Assembly (NCBI RefSeq): GCF_012927345.1
Contig: NZ_JABBGJ010000009.1
Span: 148,351 to 212,350, forward strand
DNA from: Paraburkholderia polaris
Lineage (GTDB): Bacteria > Pseudomonadota > Gammaproteobacteria > Burkholderiales > Burkholderiaceae
Direction of reading: 5' to 3'
DNA length: 64,000 nucleotides
Below, in pieces: positions 26,383 to 34,570 of this stretch. Within the stretch, counting starts at the first letter, position 1. Each line of letters starts with the position of its first letter. A program made the translations under genes and the position numbers. The notes beneath the pieces are model-generated. The model worked only from the letters and a program-made list of their open reading frames with translations. It searched no databases and had not been told where the DNA came from.

Positions 26383-27172
26383 GGTGCTCGAGCGCGTCTC
26401 TCATCGGCGAACTGGAAACGACAATCGGGCCGGTGAACGGCGTATCCAGATCGACAATCACATAGATGGCAGAAGCAATAGACACTGCCCCAAGCGAGAT
26501 CGTGACCAACGCCAACGCATTGCGCGGCGCAATCAATCCGAAACTGAGAAAAATCACGCACAACCAGAACGTCAGCGTCATCAAAAAAGGCAGAGAAATT
26601 GAACTGTGCGCTTCCTCGATGATCTTCCATCGAGCATCCACAGTTCGCCGATATTGCGTCAACGCATCATCGAGCGTGCGCTGTTGTAACGGATCATGCG
26701 CGCGCAATTGCCGCAACTGCCTGCCCACCGCAGTCAGCATATCGCCAAGCCGCACGTTCTCCAGCCTCTGCGAGCTATCCTGCGTTCCGATGTTCTTCGG
26801 ATAATCACCGGTTGGAGTCGGCTCGTCTGGCCATGTCGATGCAATCGCGGCCGCGGTGTACAGGCGAAGCAGGTGCCGGGCCTCATCCGTATCGCCGCCG
26901 TATTCCCGCATGGTCGTGTCGAACTCGATCAGGTCAGCCGAAAAGGTGCGCAAATCATTCGACTCGGTATCGAAGCTGGATTTCGCGGAAGCCGTCATCA
27001 ACCCGAGCACCAAAGCGGCAAACGTCACCAGCATGCCGATAACCAGCTGGATAAGTTGCACGGTTTCGTGCGCCTTGTGCTCCTCAGGCAGCAGCGGCCG
27101 CACCCACACGCCCAAGCCGGTGCCGATAAGCAGTAAAGCGAAAACCAGCAGAGCCGAGCCTATTTCTGACAT
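26372..27172 (-). CDS. DUF4239 (bestrophin-like) membrane protein
   Basis: The ATG at 27172 has GGAG about 8 bp upstream and gives 266 residues; the open frame begins further up but that extension is arginine-rich and not family-like. Helices lie at about 5-25, 40-62, 193-213 and 222-242, with a long soluble helical segment between that contains SSFDTESNDLRTFSADLIEFD. The family's function is unknown, with distant resemblance to bestrophin channels. The last codons overlap the CitE-like gene on the other strand. Confidence 0.78.
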   Translation of the reverse strand: MSEIGSALLVFALLLIGTGLGVWVRPLLPEEHKAHETVQLIQLVIGMLVTFAALVLGLMTASAKSSFDTESNDLRTFSADLIEFDTTMREYGGDTDEARHLLRLYTAAAIASTWPDEPTPTGDYPKNIGTQDSSQRLENVRLGDMLTAVGRQLRQLRAHDPLQQRTLDDALTQYRRTVDARWKIIEEAHSSISLPFLMTLTFWLCVIFLSFGLIAPRNALALVTISLGAVSIASAIYVIVDLDTPFTGPIVVSSSPMRDALEHLRR

Positions 27173-27476
27173 AGAAGTGCTCCGGAGACGCGCGCCTCGC
27201 CACTTTCTACCAACCGCCGCCCGCCGACCACCCGGGTAGTCCCGCAAATGCCCTTGCTTGAATAGCGGGCGACCCCTGCTCGTATGTTGAGGGATCGCAA
27301 ACGTATGCGCCATCAACCATAAAGTTTTCTGCAATCCCGCCGTAGACCATCTATGTGGCGTTCGCTTAAATTTTAAACAAAGGTTGCGGACCTGGCCGAT
27401 GGGCTTGGGCGCAGCACGCGTGGCCGAGACTCACTTTCTGAATATTCGGTCAGGCAGCCCAATGGAGACAAGCCCG

Positions 27477-29117
27477 ATGCTGAAAAATCTGTCGATTCGA
27501 ACCTGCCTTACCCTAATGATTGTGTTCTTCGGCGTGGTGCTGCTGTTCGGCGCCGCTGCCGGACTGTTGTCGTTGCGTTCGAGCAACGCGTCGCTGCAGC
27601 AGATGTACACGGTGGACACGCCTGCAGTCGCCGACCTCGAAGGTAGCGCTGGACAGCTGCTGCGCCTGCGTCTGGCGCTGGCGACCTACGCATCGTTGGT
27701 CGACCTGAACGATCAGGACGGCGCGAACGCGGTGCTCAAGCGCTTTGATCAGTACCAGAAAGCATCCGATGATCGCCTTGCCCACTATGTGAGCCGCGCG
27801 AGCACGGATGCCGACGAACAGCGTCTGATCAAGGATATGCAGGACAAGCGCGACGCCTTCCTGCACGAAGGCGTCGAGCCGGCGCTGGCGGCGCTCAAGT
27901 CGGGTGACAAGGCCGCATTTGAGCAGTTGCAGGCGCACAAGCTGCCGTCGCTTTATAGCGCGTACGAAAAGGCGATGCTCACGCTCGAGCAATTGCAACT
28001 CGATCACGGCGCGCAGCGCTATCAGGATGCACAGGATTTGTTCTACGCGATTTGCATTGCTGTGGCGATTGGCATGGGGCTGTCGTTGTTGGGCGCGTTG
28101 ATCGGGCGGGCGGTAATGGTGCGTGCGATTGTCACTCCGGTCGACGCCACCATCGCGCAGTTTCAGCGGATCGCCAATGGCGACCTGACCAGCAAGATCG
28201 ACGTGACGAGCAATAACGAAATGGGCCGTCTCGCGGCAGCGTTGCGCAAGATGCAGGACTCGTTGATCGAGACGGTGAACGCCGTGCGTCACGGTACGGA
28301 ATCGATCGACACGGGCGTGAGCGAGATTGCAGCGGGCAATACCGATCTGTCGCAACGTACCGAGGAGCAGGCTGCATCGCTCGAAGAAACGGCGGCCAGC
28401 ATTGAAGAGCTGACTTCGACGGTCAAGCAGACGGCGGACAACGCGAAGCAGGCGAGCTCGCTGGCGCAGGGGGCGTCGAGCCTGGCTGCGCAGGGCGGCG
28501 ATCTGACCGAACAGGTAGTGGGCACGATGCATGGCATCGTCGACGACTCGCGGCGGATTGCCGACATTGTCGGCGTGATCGAAGGGATCGCTTTCCAGAC
28601 CAATATTCTGGCGCTGAACGCGGCGGTCGAGGCGGCGCGCGCGGGCGAGCAGGGGCGTGGTTTTGCGGTGGTGGCGAGTGAGGTGCGGTCGTTGGCACAG
28701 CGAAGCGCGGCGGCGGCGAAGGAGATCAAGGGGTTGATCGATGCGTCGACGGCGCGGGTGCAGGCGGGCTCGCAGTTGGTTGAACGCTCGGGGTCGACGA
28801 TGACCGAGATTGTCGATTCGATTTCGCGCGTGAGTTCGATCATGAGCGAGATCGCGGCCGCGGCGCTTGAGCAGAGCACCGGGATCGATCAGGTGAACCT
28901 GGCTGTTGCGCAAATGGATGAGGTAACGCAGCAGAATGCCGCGCTGGTTGAGCAGGCTGCTGCGGCGGCTAGTTCGCTCGAGGAGCAGGCGCGGCGGTTG
29001 ACGTCGGCGGTGGCTGTGTTTCAGACGGGGAGTGGGGGTGCTGGGCTTGCCGGGCGGCGAGGTGGGGCTGTGGCTGGCGCGGGGCGGGGTGATGTGGGCG
29101 GGTTTGTAGCGGTTTGA
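27477..29117 (+). CDS. methyl-accepting chemotaxis protein
   Basis: A 546-residue chemoreceptor. TM1 spans about 10-30, a four-helix-bundle periplasmic sensor about 35-185, TM2 about 190-212, then HAMP ([19 protein letters not shown]), then the cytoplasmic coiled-coil signalling domain with hairpin tip [35 protein letters not shown]. The C-terminus is alanine/glycine-rich with no obvious NWETF-type CheR tether. ATG 27477 follows GGAG; ATG 27462 is an alternative. GCCGAT at 27395-27400 could be part of a sigma-28 promoter, but the upstream half is misplaced, so this is weak. The ligand is unknown. Confidence 0.93.
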   Translation: MLKNLSIRTCLTLMIVFFGVVLLFGAAAGLLSLRSSNASLQQMYTVDTPAVADLEGSAGQLLRLRLALATYASLVDLNDQDGANAVLKRFDQYQKASDDRLAHYVSRASTDADEQRLIKDMQDKRDAFLHEGVEPALAALKSGDKAAFEQLQAHKLPSLYSAYEKAMLTLEQLQLDHGAQRYQDAQDLFYAICIAVAIGMGLSLLGALIGRAVMVRAIVTPVDATIAQFQRIANGDLTSKIDVTSNNEMGRLAAALRKMQDSLIETVNAVRHGTESIDTGVSEIAAGNTDLSQRTEEQAASLEETAASIEELTSTVKQTADNAKQASSLAQGASSLAAQGGDLTEQVVGTMHGIVDDSRRIADIVGVIEGIAFQTNILALNAAVEAARAGEQGRGFAVVASEVRSLAQRSAAAAKEIKGLIDASTARVQAGSQLVERSGSTMTEIVDSISRVSSIMSEIAAAALEQSTGIDQVNLAVAQMDEVTQQNAALVEQAAAAASSLEEQARRLTSAVAVFQTGSGGAGLAGRRGGAVAGAGRGDVGGFVAV

Positions 29118-29159
29118 TTTTTTTTGCCTGCGCGGCGCTTGTGTTTGTGTGCATGCGGC

Positions 29160-29222
29160 GTGGGCCTTTCCTTGATTTCTTAGTGGTCCATTAGTGTTGC
29201 CCCTGTGAGGGGGAATTCTACT
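29160..29222. repeat. dispersed Burkholderiales repeat, copy 1 (partial)
   Basis: Shares the CCTTTCCTTGATTT, TTAGTGGT and CCCCTGTG blocks, in the same order, with the copy at 63648-63722. This copy lacks the later CACTTACTTTCTTTGCC part. It lies between the chemoreceptor and a LysR remnant. Confidence 0.65.
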
Positions 29223-29306
29223 GTCTCCCCGAGTTGCTTGGTGTCTCATAAGCTCGCAACCGCAAGCCCTTACGTTGCGCGGGCGGTGCTTGAGGTTGCG
29301 GGGGCT

Positions 29307-29459
29307 CAGATGGAATTTAAGTGAGTTTTCGAGAATCTTGATCTGACGGCTCACCGCGCCCTGTGTGACACACAACGCGGTCGCGGCCCGATTGAAGCTC
29401 AGATGACAAGCCGTTTTTTCGAAGAAGCGTAAAGCAATCAATGAAGGTAACCGTCGCAT
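29307..29459 (-). pseudogene. LysR-type regulator remnant (HTH only)
   Basis: From 29459 the minus strand encodes about 51 residues of a GcvA-like LysR helix-turn-helix: LPSLIALRFFEKTACHLSF, then NRAATALCVTQGAVSRQIKI. After LENSLKFHL the similarity stops and the frame runs on through the repeat and antisense to the chemoreceptor, which is not protein-like. The effector-binding domain, about 240 residues, is gone. This is a decayed gene at the edge of the accessory patch. Confidence 0.75.
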
Positions 29460-29477
29460 GCGTCACCCTTGATAACG

Positions 29478-29918
29478 CTACCGATACTCGTCAATCTCGA
29501 TTGTGCCGCCCATCGCTCTCATCATGGCCCGGATATTGTCTGGTACATCGGGCAAGCGGTCGCCTGATGGGTTAAACCAGAAACAGGAGAACCGCACTTT
29601 CGCGCCAGCCTGTTGCAGGACCTCCCGAAGACCGTCACGGGGCAAGCCAAGGCGATTTACAAGGTATCGTAAATGCGGAGCCAGCAAGTTATCTTGTACA
29701 GCAAACTCACTGCTGACGCCCCATAGACCGGTTTTCCCCAATGCTTTGCTGGCCTTGCCTGACGGCAGGGCGAACGAGCGCCCTTTAACGATGGTTGAAT
29801 CGGGAGATACCTGAAAATATCCGGTCCAGAATTCTGGCGATACCGTGTCCCCTGTTATGAGGAAAGACGCATATGCTCCGGCGTCCGCGTCTGGTGCTGA
29901 AGATTGTTCATGGTGCAT
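29478..29918 (-). CDS. DUF4279-type protein, probable immunity partner
   Basis: A 146-residue protein starting at ATG 29918, which overlaps the end of the preceding toxin-like gene by 11 bp; an upstream in-frame start would sit deep inside that gene. The sequence (AYASFLITGDTVSPEFWTGYF, SEFAVQDNLLAPHLRYLV, VRFSCFWFNPSGDRLPDV) resembles DUF4279 proteins, short alpha/beta proteins often next to polymorphic toxins. Tight coupling to the upstream gene supports an immunity role. No signal peptide, so it would act in the cytoplasm. Confidence 0.65.
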   Translation of the reverse strand: MHHEQSSAPDADAGAYASFLITGDTVSPEFWTGYFQVSPDSTIVKGRSFALPSGKASKALGKTGLWGVSSEFAVQDNLLAPHLRYLVNRLGLPRDGLREVLQQAGAKVRFSCFWFNPSGDRLPDVPDNIRAMMRAMGGTIEIDEYR

Positions 29919-30849
29919 AGTCGTGAATACTGTCCTCAAATATCCGGCCATTGAATTCCATATCGCCATTATCGTGAAAGATGCTGTTATCAGCCGGTCC
30001 AAGACCGTTGGCATCTTTGAACTTATGCAACATCGTTCCGAATGTCTTGTAATCGTAGCTAAGCATCTTTGCAGCGAACTTAGGGTTGTTTGTCGAAGCG
30101 GCTAGTTCCTCAGTGTCACCACTTACCGTGTTTTCGGTGTACTCAAAAGGCTGCGTATCACCGAGCGACGTAAAGGTAAAAACGCCATCGTCGGCCACCT
30201 CATCTCCGCCATCGTCCGCACCAGAGCCTGTGCTGAGCGCGGCGCCGGCCACCGTTTCAAGCAGGCCAAGCAGATTGCCACCGTTGCCACTTGCGGCAAT
30301 CGCGCCGCGCGCGGCGCTGAGCCGAGCCGCCTGAGTGGCAGGGTCATACGGACCGGAAAGGATCGGCTCGCCGTCGAACAACGCTGAGCTTGAACTCGCC
30401 CAGCTTGAGCCGTATGAGGTGGCCCTTACCATTCCGCCGCCCCCGTACGATGGCCAGCGTAAGGGCGCTGGTGTCGGACGGGATACCCGGCAGGAATACG
30501 CGTACCCGTGATTCAAGACGGGCACCAGCCGACCGTCCGCTACCGCCTCCCGAAGCATGCGTTCGACACCCGCGTTGTCGCTAGGCAGGTTCCGGTGGAC
30601 CACATTCAGCGTATCGCGCAGGAATGATTGAATCTCGCGTAGTTCGGCCCCTCCGCTCACAGTACGCATGTCTGAACGTGGTCGGAAATAGCGGTCGAAA
30701 TCTCTTCTGGCCTGCTTGATCTCTTCTCGCTCGTCGTCCGTCCCGAAGATCAGCCAATTGCCTGATTGGGTACGGTAGTCGCTGGTGGGAACCAGCGTAC
30801 ATTGCCAACCGTTCTCCAGCGGGACCGAAAGCGTATTCCACTGCGACAT
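29908..30849 (-). CDS. putative secreted toxin/effector of a toxin-immunity pair
   Basis: ATG 30849 gives 313 residues; an upstream in-frame ATG (30909) adds 20 residues. The N-terminal part (about 1-125) is soluble with WLIFGTDDEREEIKQARRDFD. The middle is a glycine/serine/alanine-rich linker (about 140-220). The C-terminal about 60 residues (YDYKTFGTMLHKFKDANGL, FHDNGDMEFNG, SIHDYAP) look like a compact toxin tip with conserved-looking His, Asp and Asn. I do not recognise the fold. No PAAR, Rhs or VgrG domain is visible. The downstream overlapping DUF4279 gene fits an immunity partner. Confidence 0.55.
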   Translation of the reverse strand: MSQWNTLSVPLENGWQCTLVPTSDYRTQSGNWLIFGTDDEREEIKQARRDFDRYFRPRSDMRTVSGGAELREIQSFLRDTLNVVHRNLPSDNAGVERMLREAVADGRLVPVLNHGYAYSCRVSRPTPAPLRWPSYGGGGMVRATSYGSSWASSSSALFDGEPILSGPYDPATQAARLSAARGAIAASGNGGNLLGLLETVAGAALSTGSGADDGGDEVADDGVFTFTSLGDTQPFEYTENTVSGDTEELAASTNNPKFAAKMLSYDYKTFGTMLHKFKDANGLGPADNSIFHDNGDMEFNGRIFEDSIHDYAP

Positions 30850-31492
30850 AGACAGACCTGCTTTACTTGTTGTGACAGGAGATTCGAAACCCACCCCGGT
30901 GGTCAGCACCTTGCCCGGACTTCTTCATGCGCGACGATGTAAACCTAGCAGATTGTAGGATTCCTATGTTTTTGGGATATGCGAAGCATCGAGCCATGGT
31001 CCCTTCGGTTCATTCGATCCGACGCCGCCGCAACAAATGTTGGTCGCCTGCCTGTGGTCACGCACGGCGATACCGGGTCAACCTGGCCTTTGGTCATTTG
31101 CCGCAATCACAGACGAGCCTCCACCAAAAGTCGCAGCGGCCGGACATGACCGATGCATCGTCCCGATCGGGCCTGATAACGTCGAAGCGTGAGCAGCAGC
31201 TCACGAATCTGCTAGCAATTGCGAGGATGTTTTTGTCGCGGGATGAGAGTGACGCTTTCGTTGCGGAGAACACGGAGACCGATCTCCCTTGCTAGTTGGC
31301 GCAATTCAAAAAGCCGTGCTTGATCTGCTGCTTTTTTGCAGATTTTATTTTTACGATCACCGGTTTCAGGGATGCCGTCGAAATTCCCCTGTGGCTCCTC
31401 TAACAAATAGGGGAAAAATTCTCAAATCCCGATGGGTGCGCTGTGAGCCTTACCAGATAAGGGTTTCAGGGCGGAAGGGTTTTCCCGCGTGA
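30850..31492. other. gene-poor stretch upstream of the toxin gene
   Basis: About 640 bp in which the open frames (for example 30927-31295, plus strand) have no family-like features or ribosome-binding sites. It probably contains the toxin promoter and decayed DNA. No RNA gene recognised. Confidence 0.5.
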
Positions 31493-31592
31493 TGCTGTGC
31501 GGGGCGGCACCTACTTCTCTTTGCCGGCTGTGTATAGACCGGAGACATAGCTGACAAAGACAAGTAGGCAAAAGAAAGCGGCTCACACCGCC
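31493..31592. repeat. dispersed Burkholderiales repeat, copy 2, with long inverted repeat
   Basis: Shares CTGTGCGGGGC and the CAC-TACTT-CTTTGCC block with the copy at 63648-63722, then continues into AAAGAAAGCGGCTCACACCG, which I recall as recurrent in Burkholderia genomes. Arms CCTACTTCTCTTTG (31510-31523) and CAAAGACAAGTAGG (31555-31568) pair at 13 of 14 positions, giving a hairpin with a 31-nt loop. Confidence 0.6.
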
Positions 31593-31867
31593 AGCTCTTC
31601 AGCTGGTCCCCCGCACAGTCGCGATAGTGGTGCATCTGGAATCGGTGTTCTCGCATCGTCGGCGTGAGTGACAAGGCAGTCATACATCCAGCAGCGCTGC
31701 GCCCATAGCAACCGGTACAGAGTGCGCGCCGGGGCGAATGTAAAGATTAGTTATAATTCGCGCGTTTAGCCTGTTTGGTTGATCGTCTCAAAAAATAGGT
31801 GCGTTAGATTGTTCCTGCCGTCAATTTGACGGCGCAGGTTTAGCAGCCTGGTGAGAAGGATCGCACT

Positions 31868-32005
31868 GCCCGCGTAAGTGGGCGGTGCCCAGTTGTGCGC
31901 GCCTTTTCTATGGGCGGGCCGATGTTGGGGGAGCCGCAAGGCTCGCCGGTCTTGATTTTTCTCCCGGTCTGCTAACCCCGCTTCGTGCCCGCTCACCCCA
32001 TCTTT
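31868..32005 (+). ncRNA. C4 antisense-RNA-like structured leader
   Basis: The stretch has a run of segments that recall the C4 antisense RNA of phages P1/P7 and many prophages: GTGGGCGGTGCCCAGTTGTG, CGCCTTTTCTATGGGC, a GAGCC-GCAA-GGCTC hairpin (31931-31944), GCCGGTCTTG and CGGTCTGCTAACCCCG. A perfect TATAAT (31752-31757) lies about 110 bp upstream. Hairpins at about 31814-31838 and 31863-31888 precede it. In phages C4 blocks translation of a downstream gene from the same transcript, and a small ORF indeed starts at 32049. Identification is from memory of the motif order. Confidence 0.5.
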
Positions 32006-32048
32006 CAGCGAGTGTCGGGCGATTCAGGAACCAACCGGAAATCGCACC

Positions 32049-32519
32049 ATGAGCAAATCCACCAAGAAACCTCAAGCAACCTCACGCTCGCCCGTTGATG
32101 CGCTTCAGTACGAGAAACTCGCGCTTTCAGCTTTCGATTCATGCAACCGGCAGTTGGATCAACTTAAGAGACTGGTTACGCTTGCGGCTTCAATACGCAG
32201 GACTCCTTGCATGACACGGGATGAACGGCAAAGCCAACACGCGTTGCTGGAATTGCTTGTCGAAACGGGCGAGGCATACGAGCGCGAGATTGAATGCGAC
32301 CGTGAACTGTACCAGGTGATCGCACTTGATGCGAAGGACGTGCCTCATAGCCGCATCACCGCGAAGCGTGCCGCGTGCCTTCTATCCGAGGCGGCGGAGG
32401 CGAAATCAGATGACAAGCCCAACGCCGAGTCCGCCGATATCGCGCGGTCGAAGCCGGTGCGCACAAAGGTCGCGTCGCGAGAAAAAGCGGGCGCATGGGC
32501 CACTGCCGTTGCACACTAA
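32049..32519 (+). CDS. hypothetical protein downstream of the C4-like leader
   Basis: A 156-residue, mostly helical, soluble protein with a charged lysine-rich tail. No domain recognised. Its AUG follows the structured leader, the place where C4-controlled phage genes (Icd/Ash or Ant type) sit. The sequence (LALSAFDSCNRQLDQLKRLV; LLELLVETGEAYEREIECD) does not obviously match those proteins. A strong terminator follows 32 bp after the stop. Probably a phage- or satellite-derived gene. Confidence 0.55.
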   Translation: MSKSTKKPQATSRSPVDALQYEKLALSAFDSCNRQLDQLKRLVTLAASIRRTPCMTRDERQSQHALLELLVETGEAYEREIECDRELYQVIALDAKDVPHSRITAKRAACLLSEAAEAKSDDKPNAESADIARSKPVRTKVASREKAGAWATAVAH

Positions 32520-32551
32520 AGAACGCTAGCGGCCGCCACGCCGCAGCAACT

Positions 32552-32581
32552 AAAAAGGCGCGAGCAATTTCGCGCCTTTTT
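32552..32581. terminator. bidirectional terminator
   Basis: Perfect stem AAAAAGGCGCGA (32552-32563) and TCGCGCCTTTTT (32570-32581). It serves the plus gene ending at 32519 and the minus gene ending at 32592. Confidence 0.9.
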
Positions 32582-32591
32582 AGTCACGCCT

Positions 32592-32966
32592 CTAAGAGGC
32601 GGAAGTAATTCGTTTCAAGAATTCGGCGTGTTCCGCGCGATCCATGACTTCGAAGCAAAAGTACGTGTCCTCGCCTTTTTGCTCAACCGCCTCCCGCAGG
32701 AAATCCAGGGCGAGCCGATTACATCGCTCTTGATATGCCTCCCATTGCATAGCGGATTTCGGAGAATAGTCGGCGATGGCATCGATATATGGCATCACTT
32801 GATTGGCATCAATGCGTACAGCCTCGATGCCAAGAACTGCCATTCCAGCGCTTTGGCTGGCAGCAACTAACTGCTGCGCATCCTCACCCCGCAAAAATAT
32901 TTCGCCGCTAGGCCGCACCTCAGCGCGGTCAATGAATGGTGCGTAGATTTCGCTTTCTTTCTTCAT
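32592..32966 (-). CDS. hypothetical small soluble protein
   Basis: A 124-residue acidic protein with no signal peptide or membrane helix. It is predicted alpha/beta (VRPSGEIFLRGEDAQQLVAA; MAVLGIEAVRIDANQV). No family recognised. It is the last minus-strand gene after the Tae4 locus and ends at a strong terminator, so it may be a stand-alone immunity-type or housekeeping protein of that locus. A function cannot be given. Confidence 0.55.
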   Translation of the reverse strand: MKKESEIYAPFIDRAEVRPSGEIFLRGEDAQQLVAASQSAGMAVLGIEAVRIDANQVMPYIDAIADYSPKSAMQWEAYQERCNRLALDFLREAVEQKGEDTYFCFEVMDRAEHAEFLKRITSAS

Positions 32967-33113
32967 TTCTGCTCACTCAAAATGAACTCTGCCAGTTCGG
33001 ATGGGAGGAGAGAATGCCACGCCCTCATGCTTGCACCGTTCGTGGACCGGCTGGCAACTCCACCGCACGCAGAATTTGCGCGCAAGTGATGCGATGTCAA
33101 TATGACGACGTTG

Positions 33114-33449
33114 TCACTGCCACACGACGACATAAAAACTCAGATAAAACAGGGCAGTTACTGCGAGCAGTATCGACGTTGAAACGGCAACGCGACACGC
33201 GGTAAGCTTTCTCGCCTGGGCAAATCCCACGATACTCCACGCGGCAACCGGTCCGAAAAGAAAAAGAAAGCCCATCGTGTACCCGAGCCACGAAACACTG
33301 CACTGTTCAAAGTCAAAGCACCCATCCCAGCGGCTATGGATTAACGGCCACGAGTACCGGCCTGCCAGTCGACTAGCAAACAGAACTGATTGCCAGGACA
33401 CCAGGAGCCCTATAGCCAGATAAGCCATAGACCATGCAGCACGCTTCAC
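33114..33449 (-). CDS. small membrane protein, paralogue of 33634-33954
   Basis: A 111-residue protein with three predicted helices: about 5-28, 55-78 and 86-108. Between helix 1 and 2 is an extracytoplasmic-looking segment with two Cys (GCFDFEQCSVSW). The pattern G-C-x5-C-x2-S-aromatic, then FGP-x2-A-aromatic in helix 2 is shared with the neighbour at 33634-33954, so the two look like a diverged tandem duplication. No known family recognised. Context suggests an immunity-like membrane protein, but this is inference. Confidence 0.6.
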   Translation of the reverse strand: MKRAAWSMAYLAIGLLVSWQSVLFASRLAGRYSWPLIHSRWDGCFDFEQCSVSWLGYTMGFLFLFGPVAAWSIVGFAQARKLTACRVAVSTSILLAVTALFYLSFYVVVWQ

Positions 33450-33633
33450 TTGATCTCCAAAAAGAGAATATATTTGGATTTGGCGAGATCGGCATGTCGT
33501 GTACGCGACAACACTGCGCGGAACCCTAGGGGCGAGGTTGGCGCTGCGCTAAAGGCTACCTGCCCCTGTCCGCAGAGCGACAAGTGATTCCATCATACGG
33601 AGTGCGACGCGTTAGTTACGCGATGCAATCTGC

Positions 33634-33954
33634 CTAGACCAGCCTGTCGACTAGCATAACCACCCAATGCACTGTGACCAGGCCAAAAAGCAGCAATAGC
33701 CAGGAATGCCAACTCGGCCGCAGCTTGCTGAACACCGCAGCTGCGATGCCGAACGCGATAGCCGGTCCGAACACAACCGAAAAGAAAATGAATTCGTCCC
33801 AAAAGCTCATCGGGCACTCGCCAATTTCTTTGCAGCCGTATCGAATGCAGAGTTGAGGGAAACGGGCACAAATGCCTTCGTCAACACCCATCCAAAGCCA
33901 CAGGCTGACGAATCCCAGCATTGCAAAGACAACCGTGGCGGCTACTCGCCTCAT
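33634..33954 (-). CDS. small membrane protein coupled to Tae4, candidate immunity protein
   Basis: A 106-residue protein with helices at about 5-22, 53-72 and 80-102. Between the first two is a Cys-rich segment (ICARFPQLCIRYGCKEIGEC). Its ATG overlaps the stop of the Tae4 gene (ATGA), so the two are translated together. Immunity genes normally sit here, but the known Tae4 immunity protein Tai4 is a secreted soluble helical protein, not a three-helix membrane protein. Either this is a different kind of protector or Tai4 has been lost. Confidence 0.62.
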   Translation of the reverse strand: MRRVAATVVFAMLGFVSLWLWMGVDEGICARFPQLCIRYGCKEIGECPMSFWDEFIFFSVVFGPAIAFGIAAAVFSKLRPSWHSWLLLLFGLVTVHWVVMLVDRLV

Positions 33955-34568
33955 CTAATTTCCCAAAAAAGGATGCGCTTTGAGTGCCGAAGATCGGACC
34001 AGCCAAGAGTATGCCCAGGCCAGAACGATTGCCGGCCTAACATTCGCCCGATCGTCGCGAACGCATCAGCGGCTCCACTGATTGTCAGCCGTGTACCATT
34101 CCAAAGATCGATGTGCCCACCGCTTGCGTCGGCTACTTTCTCACCCTCACGAGTCCAGTAGCCGGTGAACTGAATAATGCCCGTGCGGCCTTTTACCTTT
34201 GACTCCCAACCCGGACCGGTAATGTCCTCCGCGCTCGAAAGCCCCGCAATGGGTCGCAGTTGCAACCATTCTCCCAGCTCGTCCGCGCGCGTGGCGGTGG
34301 CTCTTCCGCCAAGCAGAATGCGCCCTATGCTGTGCTGACCTGAAAGTGGCTTAACAAGTTTCTCGGAGAAAGATTTCATCTCGATGCCAACGCGATGAAA
34401 CGTGACGCTCATACGGATTGCGCACTGATTCTCGTAGGCCGGATTATCGTAAGGGTCTCCCACTGGATAGTTATCCCACAGTTCCTGAAAGGTCAGCGCC
34501 TTCAGTTCCACTACCTTGATAGAGCCGGGTGTCGAGTTGGTTCGAACCACAGTCGGCTTGTTCGGCAT
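33951..34568 (-). CDS. tae4: type VI secretion amidase effector, Tae4 family
   Basis: A 205-residue protein; ATG 34568 has an AAGGAAA site upstream, while the open frame upstream runs into the preceding gene. Tae4 hallmarks: ALTFQELWDNYPVG near the N-terminus, catalytic Cys49 in ENQCAIRMS, and His152 in SGGHIDLWNG, all in the family order. Tae4 enzymes are NlpC/P60-like DL-endopeptidases that cut the gamma-D-Glu-mDAP bond of peptidoglycan in rival cells after T6SS delivery. It has no signal peptide, as expected. It starts 2 bp after the PAAR-like remnant and overlaps a small membrane protein gene. No T6SS apparatus genes are in the window. Confidence 0.88.
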   Translation of the reverse strand: MPNKPTVVRTNSTPGSIKVVELKALTFQELWDNYPVGDPYDNPAYENQCAIRMSVTFHRVGIEMKSFSEKLVKPLSGQHSIGRILLGGRATATRADELGEWLQLRPIAGLSSAEDITGPGWESKVKGRTGIIQFTGYWTREGEKVADASGGHIDLWNGTRLTISGAADAFATIGRMLGRQSFWPGHTLGWSDLRHSKRILFWEIR

Positions 34569-34570
34569 TG

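Noticed and set aside
27366..27400. Sigma-28 (FliA) promoter for the chemoreceptor
   Set aside because: GCCGAT is present but the upstream TAAA half is two bases out of register and the last bases of the -10 do not match, so it was not listed as a feature.
27513..29459. 648-residue open frame on the minus strand through the chemoreceptor gene
   Set aside because: Only its first 51 codons (a LysR HTH remnant) are protein-like. The rest is Arg/His-rich antisense of the chemoreceptor, a normal effect of high GC.
30927..31295. 122-residue plus-strand frame in the gene-poor stretch
   Set aside because: No ribosome-binding site and no family-like pattern; the C-terminal piece looks somewhat protein-like, but too little to call a gene.
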